Below, one piece after another: positions 33,435-42,432 of a DNA stretch of 64,000 nt (position 1 is its first letter; every line of letters starts with the position of its first letter). Made by a program: the position numbers and the translations under genes. The notes beneath the pieces are model-generated. The model searched no databases. It was given only the letters and a program-made list of their open reading frames with translations, and had not been told where the DNA came from. Source of the DNA: an uncultured Anaerolineae bacterium (GTDB lineage: Bacteria > Chloroflexota > Anaerolineae > Anaerolineales > Villigracilaceae); assembly GCA_903822545.1 (NCBI GenBank), contig CAIJPN010000178.1, positions 1-64,000 on the forward strand, written 5' to 3'.

Positions 33435-34424
33435 CTACTTTACCATCGGCCAATCCATCAGCATGACCTCGGCCAGCAGGCGCGCATTGACGTTTTTATC
33501 CAGCCGGTCGAGGGCTTTTTCCACCCCTTCGGTGATGGCCCGCGCCTGGGGGCGGTCGATGTCATAAGACAGGTTGCCGATCTCATCGGCCCGGTCAATG
33601 TTGGTGGGTTCAAGCGCCGCGCCAGAGGCCTTCATCAGCACATCGCGCCAATACGAAAGCCAGATGAACAGCGTCTGACGGAAAATATCCTTGTCTTTGG
33701 ATAGTTTTTCAGCGTAGGTGAAGCGTTCGCGTCGTCTGGCAGCCAGCAGCGCGCGCAAATCATCCAGCTTTTCGGTACGGAAGGCCAGCGCTTTCTCATC
33801 TGCCGAAAGCCGCAGCGCAAAACCGGGCCGCCCACCCGAAAGATGCCCCAGCAGGCGCGCTTTTCCTGGCTCCACGCCCCGCGCAGCCAGGAAATCCGTT
33901 ACCGCATCCACCGAGAGCGGGCGCAGGCGCAAAATCTCACAGCGCGAGATGATGGTTGGCAGCAGCTGCTCGGCGTTATCAGCAGTCAGCAGCAGCAGGG
34001 CATGGCTGGGGGCTTCCTCCAGCGTTTTGAGCAGGGCGTTTTGGGCGTTAGGGTTGGCTTCCTGGAAGCGCAGGAAGATAACGATTTTATAGGGGGAAGA
34101 ATAGGGTCGCAGCGACAGGAATTTGGTCACCTCGCGGACTTGCTCCACTTTGAGCGTTCCACCCTCCGCCTCAGCCTGGATGACCATTAAATCGATATTT
34201 TGCCCGGCCTCGAACTGTTTACACGTCCGGCAGGCCTGGCATGGAACCCCCGGCGCTTTTGGCGTCTGGCAGTTGAGCGCCTGCGCCAGGCGGATTGCCA
34301 ATGTGCGCCGCCCAACGCCCGATGGGCCTGTCAGCAGGTAGGCGTGGCGCAGGGTGTTGTGGGCCACATGCTGTTGCAGCATTTCCACAGCCCAATCGTG
34401 TCCGAAAATGTTCCAGGTGTTCAT
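33435..34424 (-). CDS. holB: DNA polymerase III delta' subunit
   Basis: 329 residues from ATG 34424 (AAGGA upstream). AAA+ clamp-loader fold: LLTGPSGVGRRTLAIRLAQ (Walker-A-like with Arg replacing Lys), zinc module CQACRTCKQF, QNALLKTLEEAP and ISRCEILRLRPLS (SRC sensor 1). Delta' is the non-ATPase wrench of the clamp loader, so loss of the lysine is not alarming. It sits in a leftward group with rsgA, pbp and maf. Confidence 0.9.
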   Translation of the reverse strand: MNTWNIFGHDWAVEMLQQHVAHNTLRHAYLLTGPSGVGRRTLAIRLAQALNCQTPKAPGVPCQACRTCKQFEAGQNIDLMVIQAEAEGGTLKVEQVREVTKFLSLRPYSSPYKIVIFLRFQEANPNAQNALLKTLEEAPSHALLLLTADNAEQLLPTIISRCEILRLRPLSVDAVTDFLAARGVEPGKARLLGHLSGGRPGFALRLSADEKALAFRTEKLDDLRALLAARRRERFTYAEKLSKDKDIFRQTLFIWLSYWRDVLMKASGAALEPTNIDRADEIGNLSYDIDRPQARAITEGVEKALDRLDKNVNARLLAEVMLMDWPMVK

Positions 34425-34496
34425 CAAATCCTTTTCGGAGTCCAAAATCTCCGGGGTCTGGACAGTCAAAAGCGGGAAACTTTTGACTCCGCGCAG

Positions 34497-35417
34497 CTAT
34501 TCCTGCCCGGCCTTTAGGCGGAGGTACGACTCATATCTTTCCTGCCGCACCGCGCCAGATTTGATGGCTTTGAGCACGGCGCAGCCAGGTTCGTGGGTGT
34601 GCGAGCAATCGCTGAACTGGCAGGCTTCCACCAGTGGAGCCAGTTCGGGGAAGTAGGCGTCGATTTCTTCGGGTTCGGTGTCCCACAGGGCCAGCGATTT
34701 CCAACCGGGGGCGTCGGCCACCCATCCGCCGCCGACCAATGGGTGTAGCTGGCGGAAGTTGGTGGTGTGGGTGCCTTTTTTCATAAAGTTGGAGACTTCG
34801 CCAACGGCGATCCCCAGCCCCGGTTGGATGGCGTTCATCAGGCTGGATTTTCCTACGCCGCTCGGCCCGGCCAGCGCGGAGAGTTTGCCGGTGAGCGTTT
34901 CGTGCAGTTCCTCGATGCCGATGTGTTTTTCGGCGGAGGTGTAAATGACCGGGTAGCCAAGTTCGGGGTAAAAGCCAAATTTTTCCTGTGCTTTTTCCTG
35001 TCCGATCAAATCCACTTTGTTGGCCACGATGACGGCCGGGACGTTTTGTTTTTCGGCGATGACCAGGAAGCGGTCGAGCATCCGCAGTTTGGGTTCGGGG
35101 TGGGCGCAGGCAAAGACGAAAACGGCCTGGTCGGGGTTGGCAAGCAAAATCTGGCGGTATTCTCCCTGGGGGCGCGGATCGAGGCGCACGATTTCGGCTT
35201 TGCGCGGCAGGATCTCTTCGATGCTGCCAGAGCCATCGGTCAGGAGTGTGTAGAGTACAGAATCGCCCACAGCGGCGATGTCGCCTTCCCGGCGGCCTTG
35301 TTTCAAGCGTCCGCGCAGCTGGCAGGTGACAGGGCGGTCAGCATCCTGGCTGAGGACGAAGAAGAAGCCCGATTGGGCGCGAATGATGAGGCCGGTGAGC
35401 AGTTTGGGAGCAGACAT
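34497..35417 (-). CDS. rsgA: RsgA, ribosome small subunit-dependent GTPase
   Basis: 306 residues. OB domain, then a circularly permuted GTPase: NKVDL (G4) precedes GPSGVGKSSLMNAI (G1), and DAPGWKSL (G3) comes last. The C-terminal zinc site is CQFSDCSHTHEPGC. RsgA releases RbfA and checks 30S maturation. It begins 4 nt after the pbp stop. Confidence 0.95.
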   Translation of the reverse strand: MSAPKLLTGLIIRAQSGFFFVLSQDADRPVTCQLRGRLKQGRREGDIAAVGDSVLYTLLTDGSGSIEEILPRKAEIVRLDPRPQGEYRQILLANPDQAVFVFACAHPEPKLRMLDRFLVIAEKQNVPAVIVANKVDLIGQEKAQEKFGFYPELGYPVIYTSAEKHIGIEELHETLTGKLSALAGPSGVGKSSLMNAIQPGLGIAVGEVSNFMKKGTHTTNFRQLHPLVGGGWVADAPGWKSLALWDTEPEEIDAYFPELAPLVEACQFSDCSHTHEPGCAVLKAIKSGAVRQERYESYLRLKAGQE

Positions 35418-35420
35418 CCG

Positions 35421-37679
35421 CTATGGCTTTTGCGGCTGGGCAGTCTGGGTGCCCTCAAAGCCGAATGGGGTGGGTGTGCGGGTGACGCCGATGGAGGTTT
35501 CCCACGAGTAGGGGCGACGCGGGCGGCCAAAGAAGTAGATTTCGACCACGCGGCGGAAGATTTGAGCGGCAAACTCAGACCCTTCGCCCGCGTTTTCGGC
35601 GATGACAGCAATGGCAATATCGGGAACGCCTTCGATTTGCTGGTCAGTGTAGCCTGCAAACCACGAATGGGGGTAGCCGGGGATGCCTGTTTCGGCGGTG
35701 CCAGTTTTGCCGTACAGTTTGATCTCAAAGTTGCGGAAGCGGTGTTCGGCTGTGCCGCGCGGGTTGATATTTTCAATAACACCCAGCATGGCTTCGCGCA
35801 AAGCTGCCAGGTTGGCTGGTTTTATCGGCAGGGTGCCAACCGCTTCTGGTTTGAAGACCTGGGTTTCAGCTTTATTGGCATCCATGTATTTTTCAATAAC
35901 TTGCGGACGGTAGAGTGTGCCGCCGTTGCCAATAGCGGCCATAAAACGCGCCACTTGCAATGGAGTGACGAGTACGTCGCCCTGGCCAATGGACTGGTTG
36001 ACAGCATCCAACAAGGTGGGCGGGTTGAGAATTTGCCCGGAGATTTCATTGACACCTTCGATGCCGGTGGGGCCGCTCAGGCCAAATCCGCGCGCCATGT
36101 CGGCGACAGCAGTGACACGCCCTTGGTTGTACAGGTCAAATCCGATGTGCCAGAACCATGGGTTGCAGGAGCGCATCAGGCCCTGCGAGAGGGTCAGCAC
36201 ACCAGAAGGCGGGGTTTTGCCTTCGCCGGTGGCGCGCAATTCGGACATATAACGGTCATACGTCCAATCGTTGAAAGTGCGTCCGGGAAATTCGTTCCAG
36301 GTGTATTCGCAGTTGAATTCCAGGTTTGGGGTGTAGGTTCCGCTTTCAAGTGCTGCCGAGAAGGTGATGACTTTAAAGACTGACCCAAGCGGGTATCCGC
36401 CCTGGGTAGCGCGGTTGAGCATGGGGGTATTGGGATCGTTGACCAGCACGCCCAGACCGGAAGAGCTGTTGTAGTTGTCGGGTTCAAACAGGTTGGGGTC
36501 AAATTCAGGGGAAGAAACCAGTGCCAGCACACGGCCAGAATCGCGTTCCATCACTACAATTGCGCCGTTGAAACCGGTCAGGGCCTGCTGCGATTGGTAT
36601 TGCAGGCTTTTGTCGATGGTCAGGTAGATGGAAGACGGCTGCACCGGGTCGGTTTTGCCCAGGTAGCTGACAATGTTCCCATCCGGGCCGACCACATATA
36701 GCGTGCCGCCGCTCTTCCCTGCCAGTTTTTCTTCAGCCCACTTCTCAATCCCCACCTGTCCAATGCGGGAATCGGGGGCGTAACCTTTGCGCACATATTC
36801 ATCTAACTGCTCGGGCTGGAGGGGCGAAATGTAGCCGATGGTCTGTGGGGCAATGCCGCCCTGCCAGTAATAGCGCGAAGTGTAATTGTTCATCACCACG
36901 CCGCCCAACCCGGCCAGCACGCCATAACGTTTGTTGGTTTCTTCGAGCGAGGCTTCACCGATGGGCACATACCAATCCTGCCCATAGTAATTCTGGTATT
37001 TAGCCTGCACGTCACCAGGAGCCATACCGGTCAGGTTGGCAAGTTCATAGATCAGCGTGCCTTCTTGCTTTTCGTTGATGAAAGCCGGGTTAACCCCAAA
37101 TGCCACTGCCTGACTCTGGCTGACGATGACATTACCAGCCCGATCATAGATTTCACCACGATTGGGGCTTTCGTAATCCATTGCCAGGGTGTTGCCGCCC
37201 CGCAGTTCGGGCAGGATCAAGCCATCTTCCCAGTCCAGCTTCCAGTTGCCATCTTCCAGGCGCAGGTTATAGGTCATATCACGCGTCAGGTCACCGACCA
37301 TGCTGGAGCGATAAACCATGCGCACATTAACCTGGGCATCGTGCGGGTTCAGGGTTGATGAGAGCACTTCAACCCCCAGGTCTTGAAGCCCCAGGTTGTT
37401 CATGGCATTGCGATAGCGCTTGACAAAATCTTCCTGGCTGATAGTCTGGCGGCTGGCATCCGTCAGGTAGCCATACATCACATCGTAACTATTGGCCTTC
37501 CAGGCCTCGAAAAAACCTTTTAGCTGGTTTAAAACATCTGGGGCATTCGTCACCTGGATGGAAGGCCCAGGCAGATCAGGGGAAGGTGTGGGCGGAATCA
37601 AACTTGTCCCGCCAGGAACGCTGGCACAGCCTGCCAGCAGCGCAAAAATAATCAAAACATTAAAAACACGCGATTTCAT
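35421..37679 (-). CDS. Class B penicillin-binding protein, MecA/PBP2a-type
   Basis: 752 residues from ATG 37679. Lipobox LAGC replaces the usual TM anchor. N-terminal MecA_N/NTF2-like domain (QLKGFFEAWKANSYDVMYGY), dimerisation domain (RGEIYDRAGNVIVSQSQ), then transpeptidase: S433-V-F-K436, S504-C-N506, K658-T-G660 (KTGTAETG). It cross-links peptidoglycan outside the membrane. The domain order matches low-affinity PBPs of the PBP2a/PBP3 class, though affinity cannot be read. Overlaps maf by 4 nt. Confidence 0.92.
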   Translation of the reverse strand: MKSRVFNVLIIFALLAGCASVPGGTSLIPPTPSPDLPGPSIQVTNAPDVLNQLKGFFEAWKANSYDVMYGYLTDASRQTISQEDFVKRYRNAMNNLGLQDLGVEVLSSTLNPHDAQVNVRMVYRSSMVGDLTRDMTYNLRLEDGNWKLDWEDGLILPELRGGNTLAMDYESPNRGEIYDRAGNVIVSQSQAVAFGVNPAFINEKQEGTLIYELANLTGMAPGDVQAKYQNYYGQDWYVPIGEASLEETNKRYGVLAGLGGVVMNNYTSRYYWQGGIAPQTIGYISPLQPEQLDEYVRKGYAPDSRIGQVGIEKWAEEKLAGKSGGTLYVVGPDGNIVSYLGKTDPVQPSSIYLTIDKSLQYQSQQALTGFNGAIVVMERDSGRVLALVSSPEFDPNLFEPDNYNSSSGLGVLVNDPNTPMLNRATQGGYPLGSVFKVITFSAALESGTYTPNLEFNCEYTWNEFPGRTFNDWTYDRYMSELRATGEGKTPPSGVLTLSQGLMRSCNPWFWHIGFDLYNQGRVTAVADMARGFGLSGPTGIEGVNEISGQILNPPTLLDAVNQSIGQGDVLVTPLQVARFMAAIGNGGTLYRPQVIEKYMDANKAETQVFKPEAVGTLPIKPANLAALREAMLGVIENINPRGTAEHRFRNFEIKLYGKTGTAETGIPGYPHSWFAGYTDQQIEGVPDIAIAVIAENAGEGSEFAAQIFRRVVEIYFFGRPRRPYSWETSIGVTRTPTPFGFEGTQTAQPQKP

Positions 37680-38350
37680 ACGTACACCTTTAATTCGCTG
37701 GTCGATTTCAAAATTTGCCGCGAAACCGGGCACTGATAATTCATCTTAGACTGGCACCTGCCAGCCACATCGGCGCGTGGAGAAACACCCACCTGGCGCA
37801 GCAGGTTAGCCAGGTGACAAACCGGCAGGCCCATCACACTGGCAAAACAGCCGCTCATCCGCGCCACCGGCTGGAACCCTGCATGCTGGATGCCATACGC
37901 CCCGGCCTTATCCATCGGGTCGCCAGAACGGATGTAGGCATCCATCTCATCATCAGAGTAAGCGCGCATCGGCACATCCGTAATGCACAGATCGGTCAGC
38001 GCCCGCCCATCGCGCACACGCACCACCGCAATCCCAGTGAAAACCTGGTGAGAGCGCCCGCGCAGCAGGCTCAACATTGCCCGGGCATCGGCCACATCCA
38101 CAGGTTTCCCCAAAATCCGGCCATCGATCACCACACTGGTATCCGACCCGATCACCACATGCTCATTGCGGGCGCGTGGCAAAACAGCCCGGGCTTTGGC
38201 CTCCGCCAGGCGCAACACATAATTGCGAGGCGATTCGCCAGCCAGCAGACTCTCATCCACATTAGCCGCGTCCACACCGAACATCCAACCACCCAGCGCC
38301 AGTAACTCGCGCCGTCGGGGAGAATTAGAAGCAAGTAAAAGTAAAGGCAT
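37676..38350 (-). CDS. maf: Maf-family nucleotide pyrophosphatase
   Basis: 224 residues from ATG 38350; an ATG at 38359 is possible. Signature LLLASNSPRRRELLAL at the N-terminus, then VIGSDTSVVIDGRILGKPVD and GAYGIQHAGFQPV. Maf enzymes hydrolyse non-canonical or methylated NTPs, or dTTP/UTP. The C-terminus extends ~35 residues beyond the usual end (from SPRADVAG to ELKVYV) and overlaps the pbp start. Confidence 0.9.
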   Translation of the reverse strand: MPLLLLASNSPRRRELLALGGWMFGVDAANVDESLLAGESPRNYVLRLAEAKARAVLPRARNEHVVIGSDTSVVIDGRILGKPVDVADARAMLSLLRGRSHQVFTGIAVVRVRDGRALTDLCITDVPMRAYSDDEMDAYIRSGDPMDKAGAYGIQHAGFQPVARMSGCFASVMGLPVCHLANLLRQVGVSPRADVAGRCQSKMNYQCPVSRQILKSTSELKVYV

Positions 38351-38480
38351 CTCGTTCATAGTATTAGTAGAAAACGATTGTAACACAGCCAGAGTTCCCA
38401 CAATTCGCCTCTGTTCCGTTCACCCACTCCGTTGTACAATCTCAAATTGATTAGACAAGCCCACACACTCCGGAGAAAAC

Positions 38481-39047
38481 ATGGAACTACTCAAAAACCG
38501 CATTTTACAAGATGGCCGCATCCTCGAAGGCGGCATTCTCAAAGTCGACGGTTTCATCAACCACCAGGTCGACCCGGCCCTCATGGATGCCTGCGGCAAG
38601 GAATTCGCCCAACGATTCGCCCACATTGGCGCCACCAAAATCCTCACCGCCGAAATCTCAGGCATCGCCCCGGCCCTCACCACCGCCTTCCACATGGGAC
38701 TGCCAGTTGTCTACGCCCGCAAGAGCAAACCCGTTACCATGCCCGACCAGGTCTTCCTGACCCTGGCCCCCTCCCACACCAAAGGCCGGATGGTAGAGCT
38801 CATCGTTTCCCCCGAACACCTGGCCCACGGCGAACGCGTCCTGATCATAGATGACTTCCTCGCATCCGGCGCAACCATCTTGGGGCTGGTGCGCCTGGCC
38901 CAAACTGCCGGCAGCGAAGTCGTTGGCATAGGCGCACTCATCGAAAAAGTTTTTGAAGGTGGCCGCAACGCCCTCCTGCCGCTCGGCGTCCCGGTCGAAT
39001 CACTTGCCATGATCACATCCATGAGCAACGGCCTAAAATTTGCTTAA
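38481..39047 (+). CDS. xpt: Xanthine phosphoribosyltransferase
   Basis: 188 residues, the normal Xpt length. PRPP motif RVLIIDDFLASGATILGLV and N-terminal LKNRILQDGRILEGGILKVD with FINHQVDP are typical. It salvages xanthine to XMP. GGAG lies 6 nt before the ATG; a TACAAT box at 38435-38440 leaves a leader of only ~35 nt, too short for a purine riboswitch. The HIT gene overlaps its end. Confidence 0.93.
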   Translation: MELLKNRILQDGRILEGGILKVDGFINHQVDPALMDACGKEFAQRFAHIGATKILTAEISGIAPALTTAFHMGLPVVYARKSKPVTMPDQVFLTLAPSHTKGRMVELIVSPEHLAHGERVLIIDDFLASGATILGLVRLAQTAGSEVVGIGALIEKVFEGGRNALLPLGVPVESLAMITSMSNGLKFA

Positions 39048-39438
39048 AATCCTGCGCATTGCGTATTCTGTCATCCCAAAAGGCAAAATACGCAACCGTT
39101 TTTTAATTTGGATGATCGGGAAAATGCTCTTCGCCCTGCCTGTCGCCCGTTTAAGAGAAACATCCACCCTCCTGGCCTTTCACCACCCGCAGCCAACCTA
39201 CCCGTATCATGTCTTGCTGGTACCCAAAAAACCCATAGCCACCCTGACCGACCTCGACCCCGCCGACAACGCCTTCCTGACCGATTTATTCGCCACCGTC
39301 CAGCAGCTCGTCACCGAAAACCACCTCACCGATTCTGGATACCGCCTCATCGTCAACGGCGGCAGCTACCAAGACTTCCCCTACCTGCATTTCCACCTGA
39401 TTTCAGGTTCCGAAGGCACTCAACGAACAACTGCTTAG
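39040..39438 (+). CDS. HIT-family protein with altered histidine triad
   Basis: 132 residues from a TTG at 39040 that overlaps xpt by 8 nt. HIT fold: LAFHHPQPTYPYHVLLVPKK, then YRLIVNGGSYQDFPYLHFHL. The triad reads Y-x-H-x-H where family members have H-x-H-x-H; the nucleophilic central His is kept. Family enzymes are nucleotide hydrolases or transferases. The N-terminal ~35 residues are basic and hydrophobic, so the start may be further in. Confidence 0.75.
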   Translation: MLKILRIAYSVIPKGKIRNRFLIWMIGKMLFALPVARLRETSTLLAFHHPQPTYPYHVLLVPKKPIATLTDLDPADNAFLTDLFATVQQLVTENHLTDSGYRLIVNGGSYQDFPYLHFHLISGSEGTQRTTA

Positions 39439-39509
39439 CGTGTCAAACCCATATCGTCAAGATTTTTTGCCAGAAAGAGAAAAGTGATAGCAAACCTGGT
39501 AATTAAAAG

Positions 39510-39537
39510 GACGGCGCGCCACTTCAGGCGCGCCGTC
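39510..39537 (-). terminator. Terminator after the DUF5666-like gene
   Basis: GACGGCGCGCC / GGCGCGCCGTC with a 6-nt loop, followed on the minus strand by CTTTTAATT. Confidence 0.85.
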
Positions 39538-39556
39538 AGATGGAGGGAGAATGTAA

Positions 39557-39955
39557 CTACGGCAGACAACTCAACTTTGCACCAACAGTAATCCGGGTGG
39601 TGGCCCATGTCCCACCGGATAATGTGCCTGTGACGCTGACTGCATTGCCTATTTTCAAATCGCTAAAAGTGATCACCGTCGTGGTGGTTCCATTTGTGAA
39701 ACGGTACAGGGTTGCTGCACTGGTTTTAATCAGCACTTCCTGACCAATATACGATTTCACCAGTGAATTTCCGCGTAAGATTTTAACCGTGACTGTTTTC
39801 GCGGTGGCATCAATCGCAGTGATGGTTCCCACCAGGGTGAATGGGGATTTCGCATTTCCAGCAGACGGGGCCAGCTTGGGTCCGGCAGCAAGCGCCGGGG
39901 AGGTCATGGCAATCGTCAAAACGAGAGCCAGCAAAAGGGGCAGAAAACGTTTCAT
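39557..39955 (-). CDS. Secreted DUF5666-like beta-barrel protein
   Basis: 132 residues from ATG 39955 (AAGGAG upstream). Signal peptide KRFLPLLLALVLTIAMTSPA with AxA cleavage. The mature part has an OB-like beta pattern: FTLVGTITAIDATAKTVTVK, IGQEVLIKTSA, IGNAVSVTGTL. It is exported and of unknown role. The region between it and the sigma gene is AT-rich and carries promoter-like boxes for both directions. Confidence 0.75.
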   Translation of the reverse strand: MKRFLPLLLALVLTIAMTSPALAAGPKLAPSAGNAKSPFTLVGTITAIDATAKTVTVKILRGNSLVKSYIGQEVLIKTSAATLYRFTNGTTTTVITFSDLKIGNAVSVTGTLSGGTWATTRITVGAKLSCLP

Positions 39956-39985
39956 TGGGGGTCTCCTTATCGAATTGGTTATCAC

Positions 39986-40118
39986 TATCTATGACGAACC
40001 AAACTCCCAAAAGATACGGCTTCTACTCATTTATTGTAACATATATTTCACATAATTATACAATAAAAAATGACACCCGTATCAATTCTCTTTTGAATGC
40101 GTCATAACAAGTGAGTAC
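39986..40118. promoter_or_regulatory. AT-rich divergent promoter region
   Basis: TATAAT on the minus strand (40055-40060) for the DUF5666-like gene, and TTGTAA (40034) with TATACA (40057) on the plus strand for the sigma gene. Noticeably more AT-rich than surrounding DNA. Confidence 0.55.
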
Positions 40119-40658
40119 ATGAGCTCCATCGCCGAAGAAACCCTGCTGCGCCTGGCGCGCCGCTTTGACCAGGCTGCCCTGGCCGAGCTTTATGACCGTT
40201 ACAACAACGGCATTTATTACTACGCCCTGCGCTTGCTAGGAGATTCCTCCCTGGCCGAAGATTGCGCCGCTGAAACCTTCAGCCGCCTGCTGCGCGCACT
40301 GCACGATGGCGGTGGGCCTACCGAAAATATCAAAGCCTACCTGTACCGTTCTGCGCACAACTGGGTAACCGACTACTACCGCCGCACACCACCCCTGCCC
40401 CTCGACCCCGAAGTCGACATCATAGAACCCGAAAGCGACCCTTGCATCCAGGCTGAAGAAAATATCATCCAGTCTCAGGTGCGCTCGGCCCTGCGGCTGC
40501 TCACTGCTGACCAGCGCCAGGTCATCACCTTGCGTTTCATTGAAGGCTGGGAGTTTGAACAAATTGCCGCCAGCCTGCAAAAGCCAGTTGGCGCAGTCAA
40601 ATCACTCCAGCACCGCGCAGTGAGCGCATTACAAAAAATGTTATTAAAAAATGGATGA
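40119..40658 (+). CDS. ECF-type RNA polymerase sigma factor
   Basis: 179 residues. Region 2: AALAELYDRYNNGIYYYALR, then DSSLAEDCAAETFSRLL and AYLYRSAHNWVTDYYRR. Region 4: LTADQRQVITLRFIEGWEFE and AVKSLQHRAVSALQKML. It directs RNA polymerase to a specific regulon. The next gene overlaps by 8 nt and encodes a membrane DUF5667 protein in the usual anti-sigma place, so the sigma is probably controlled by it. Confidence 0.92.
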   Translation: MSSIAEETLLRLARRFDQAALAELYDRYNNGIYYYALRLLGDSSLAEDCAAETFSRLLRALHDGGGPTENIKAYLYRSAHNWVTDYYRRTPPLPLDPEVDIIEPESDPCIQAEENIIQSQVRSALRLLTADQRQVITLRFIEGWEFEQIAASLQKPVGAVKSLQHRAVSALQKMLLKNG

Positions 40659-41679
40659 TGTCATGCCCCCTGATCTTGATCTGGACCCCAAACTGGTTTC
40701 AAAACTGCGCGCGTTACAGGCCACCCCAACCCGCAGCCCGCAGCTTGCCTCCCGCGCTCGTACTTCTTTCCTGGTTGAGGCTGCCCGGCTGGCCCCAAGC
40801 AGCCATTCCCAGCCACAAACTCGCCAGGGCGGGTGGAATGAAGCCCTCAAAAACTTGTGGTTTTTCAGGCAAAAAGGGAAAAACGCCCTGCTCAACTTCG
40901 CAATAACCATTTTACTAACATTCGCCTTGTTGATTGGCAGCGGAGTAACCGCTGTCGCTGCCGCCCAGTCTGCCCAGCCCGAAGATGTTCTCTACCCGGT
41001 CAAAACCTGGAGCGAAGATGTGCGCCTGGATTGGGAACACAACCCACAGTCAAGGCTCGACCTGACCCTTCAATTCACAGACCGCCGCATTGCCGAAATC
41101 CAGGCCAGCCTGGCTGTCAATGGCACAATCCCAGAACCTGTATTGGCTCGCCTGCAATCAGAACAGGAGCAAACATTGGCCCTGGCTGCCGGCTTGCCAG
41201 CCCCACAGGTACTCCCTGCCCTGACACAGGTACGAAATCGTGCCAGGCAACAGGATCAAGCCCTTTCTGATATGCAACTGCCCAATTCTCATGCCGCGCA
41301 ATATTTGGCGCGCGTTGAAACAATGCTCCAAAACCAGGCGCAGCTTGCCCAGCAAGGGATGGATAACCCTGAAGCTTTACGGCAGCGTCTTCGCAATGGT
41401 GATTATTCCCAGCCGGGCACCAACATCCCAGCAGGCACATCGACCCCGTGTAACGGGAATGGTTCAGGGTATGGGCCAGTCAGGTCGCAAACCCCGCAGG
41501 TTGATTCCACACCCATACCTGGTTCAGGCTACAGGTATGGATCGTCAAAAACACCCCCGGCTGACATAACATCTAATCCAGGTTCCGAGCCGCAGGGCTC
41601 CAGCACACCCAAAGCTGGGAATGGCCCAGGCCCACAGCCCGCTTCGGGATCAGGTGGCGGCAAAGGCGGAAAACCTTAA
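40651..41679 (+). CDS. DUF5667 membrane protein, putative sigma-factor partner
   Basis: 342 residues. Short cytosolic N-terminus (~1-85), one TM helix (NFAITILLTFALLIGSGVTA), then an extracytosolic DUF5667 helical domain (SAQPEDVLYPVKTWSEDVRL ... TLQFTDRRIAEIQASL) and a long Gly/Pro/Ser-rich tail. Translational overlap with the ECF gene implies an anti-sigma-like or co-regulated envelope protein, but there is no zinc HxxxCxxC anti-sigma motif. Confidence 0.82.
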   Translation: MDDVMPPDLDLDPKLVSKLRALQATPTRSPQLASRARTSFLVEAARLAPSSHSQPQTRQGGWNEALKNLWFFRQKGKNALLNFAITILLTFALLIGSGVTAVAAAQSAQPEDVLYPVKTWSEDVRLDWEHNPQSRLDLTLQFTDRRIAEIQASLAVNGTIPEPVLARLQSEQEQTLALAAGLPAPQVLPALTQVRNRARQQDQALSDMQLPNSHAAQYLARVETMLQNQAQLAQQGMDNPEALRQRLRNGDYSQPGTNIPAGTSTPCNGNGSGYGPVRSQTPQVDSTPIPGSGYRYGSSKTPPADITSNPGSEPQGSSTPKAGNGPGPQPASGSGGGKGGKP

Positions 41680-41693
41680 ACCAGCGCTACCCA

Positions 41694-42392
41694 TCAATCG
41701 AACGCTACAGTCAAGTTCTTAACCATAATCCACACATGCAGATTCTTCGGTCCATGCACGCCGAGGGTGACGGTCAGTTCAATATCGGCAGTGCGGCTGG
41801 GGCCGGTGATGAAAACGAGGTAATCGGGGGTGTAGGGGCGAAGCGATGCTTCGCCCCTACCGATATGTTCGGCAAAAACCTGGTGCAGGTCGGGGCGCAG
41901 CATTTCGGGGCGGACGATGGCGAGGTGGAGGCGCGGCAGCAGCGAGACGGCGCGCGGTTTTTCGGCGGAGGATGCCAGGACGAGGGTGCCGGTTTCTGGC
42001 AGGATGTATTCGGCTTCGGTGATGCCGAGGTCGCAGTGGGCCATTTCGTGTTTATCGGCATTGGGGGAGATGATGTCAACTGCCAGGCTGCGGAGGGTGT
42101 TTTCAATGCCGAGTTGTTCAAATAACGGGGTGTGCCAGAGTGTCGCTTTGCGGATTCCATTTTTAGCGACGAGAGCTTTCAGGGCATCTGAAACAGAATC
42201 AGCGGAGAGTTTTTCTGCCACGCCGGAGAGTTTGCGAACTTCATCAAGGAATTGCTCGATTTCGGAATCAACAGATTCGGGGCGACGTGACTCGTAGATG
42301 GCGGGACGCGGGCCAAGCCCCCTACGGGGATTATAGGGCGGTCTTTGTCCACCTAAAGAGCGGCGAATGTTTTCGATAACGGGATTGGTCAT
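41694..42392 (-). CDS. lutC: LutC-like LUD-domain protein with palindrome-encoded insert
   Basis: 232 residues. LUD fold: ATLWHTPLFEQL, ITEAEYILPETGTLVLASSA, SLLPRLHLAIV, VFITGPSRTADIELTVTLGV, HGPKNLHVWI. It is the LutC partner of L-lactate oxidation to pyruvate. Residues around HIGRGEASLRPYTPD are encoded by a 29-nt perfect palindrome (41832-41860); family members have a shorter link between the helix and the ITGPSRTADIE strand. It is the last gene of the leftward lut/AOR unit. Confidence 0.88.
   Translation of the reverse strand: MTNPVIENIRRSLGGQRPPYNPRRGLGPRPAIYESRRPESVDSEIEQFLDEVRKLSGVAEKLSADSVSDALKALVAKNGIRKATLWHTPLFEQLGIENTLRSLAVDIISPNADKHEMAHCDLGITEAEYILPETGTLVLASSAEKPRAVSLLPRLHLAIVRPEMLRPDLHQVFAEHIGRGEASLRPYTPDYLVFITGPSRTADIELTVTLGVHGPKNLHVWIMVKNLTVAFD
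41832..41860. repeat. GTAGGGGCG-type palindrome inside lutC
   Basis: GTAGGGGCGAAGC, loop GAT, GCTTCGCCCCTAC. Same length, loop and outer arms as the intergenic copy at 11206-11234, but here translated in frame. Confidence 0.88.
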
Positions 42393-42432
42393 AGTCGGGT
42401 ATTCAGTCGATGGTCAGGACATTCAAAAGATG

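Noticed and set aside
34767-36383. 538-codon plus-strand frame over rsgA and pbp
   Set aside because: Spans two well-supported minus-strand genes; no family resemblance and no ribosome site.
38402-38480. Purine riboswitch before xpt
   Set aside because: From the TACAAT box the leader is only about 35 nt, too short for the aptamer, and no three-way junction is visible.
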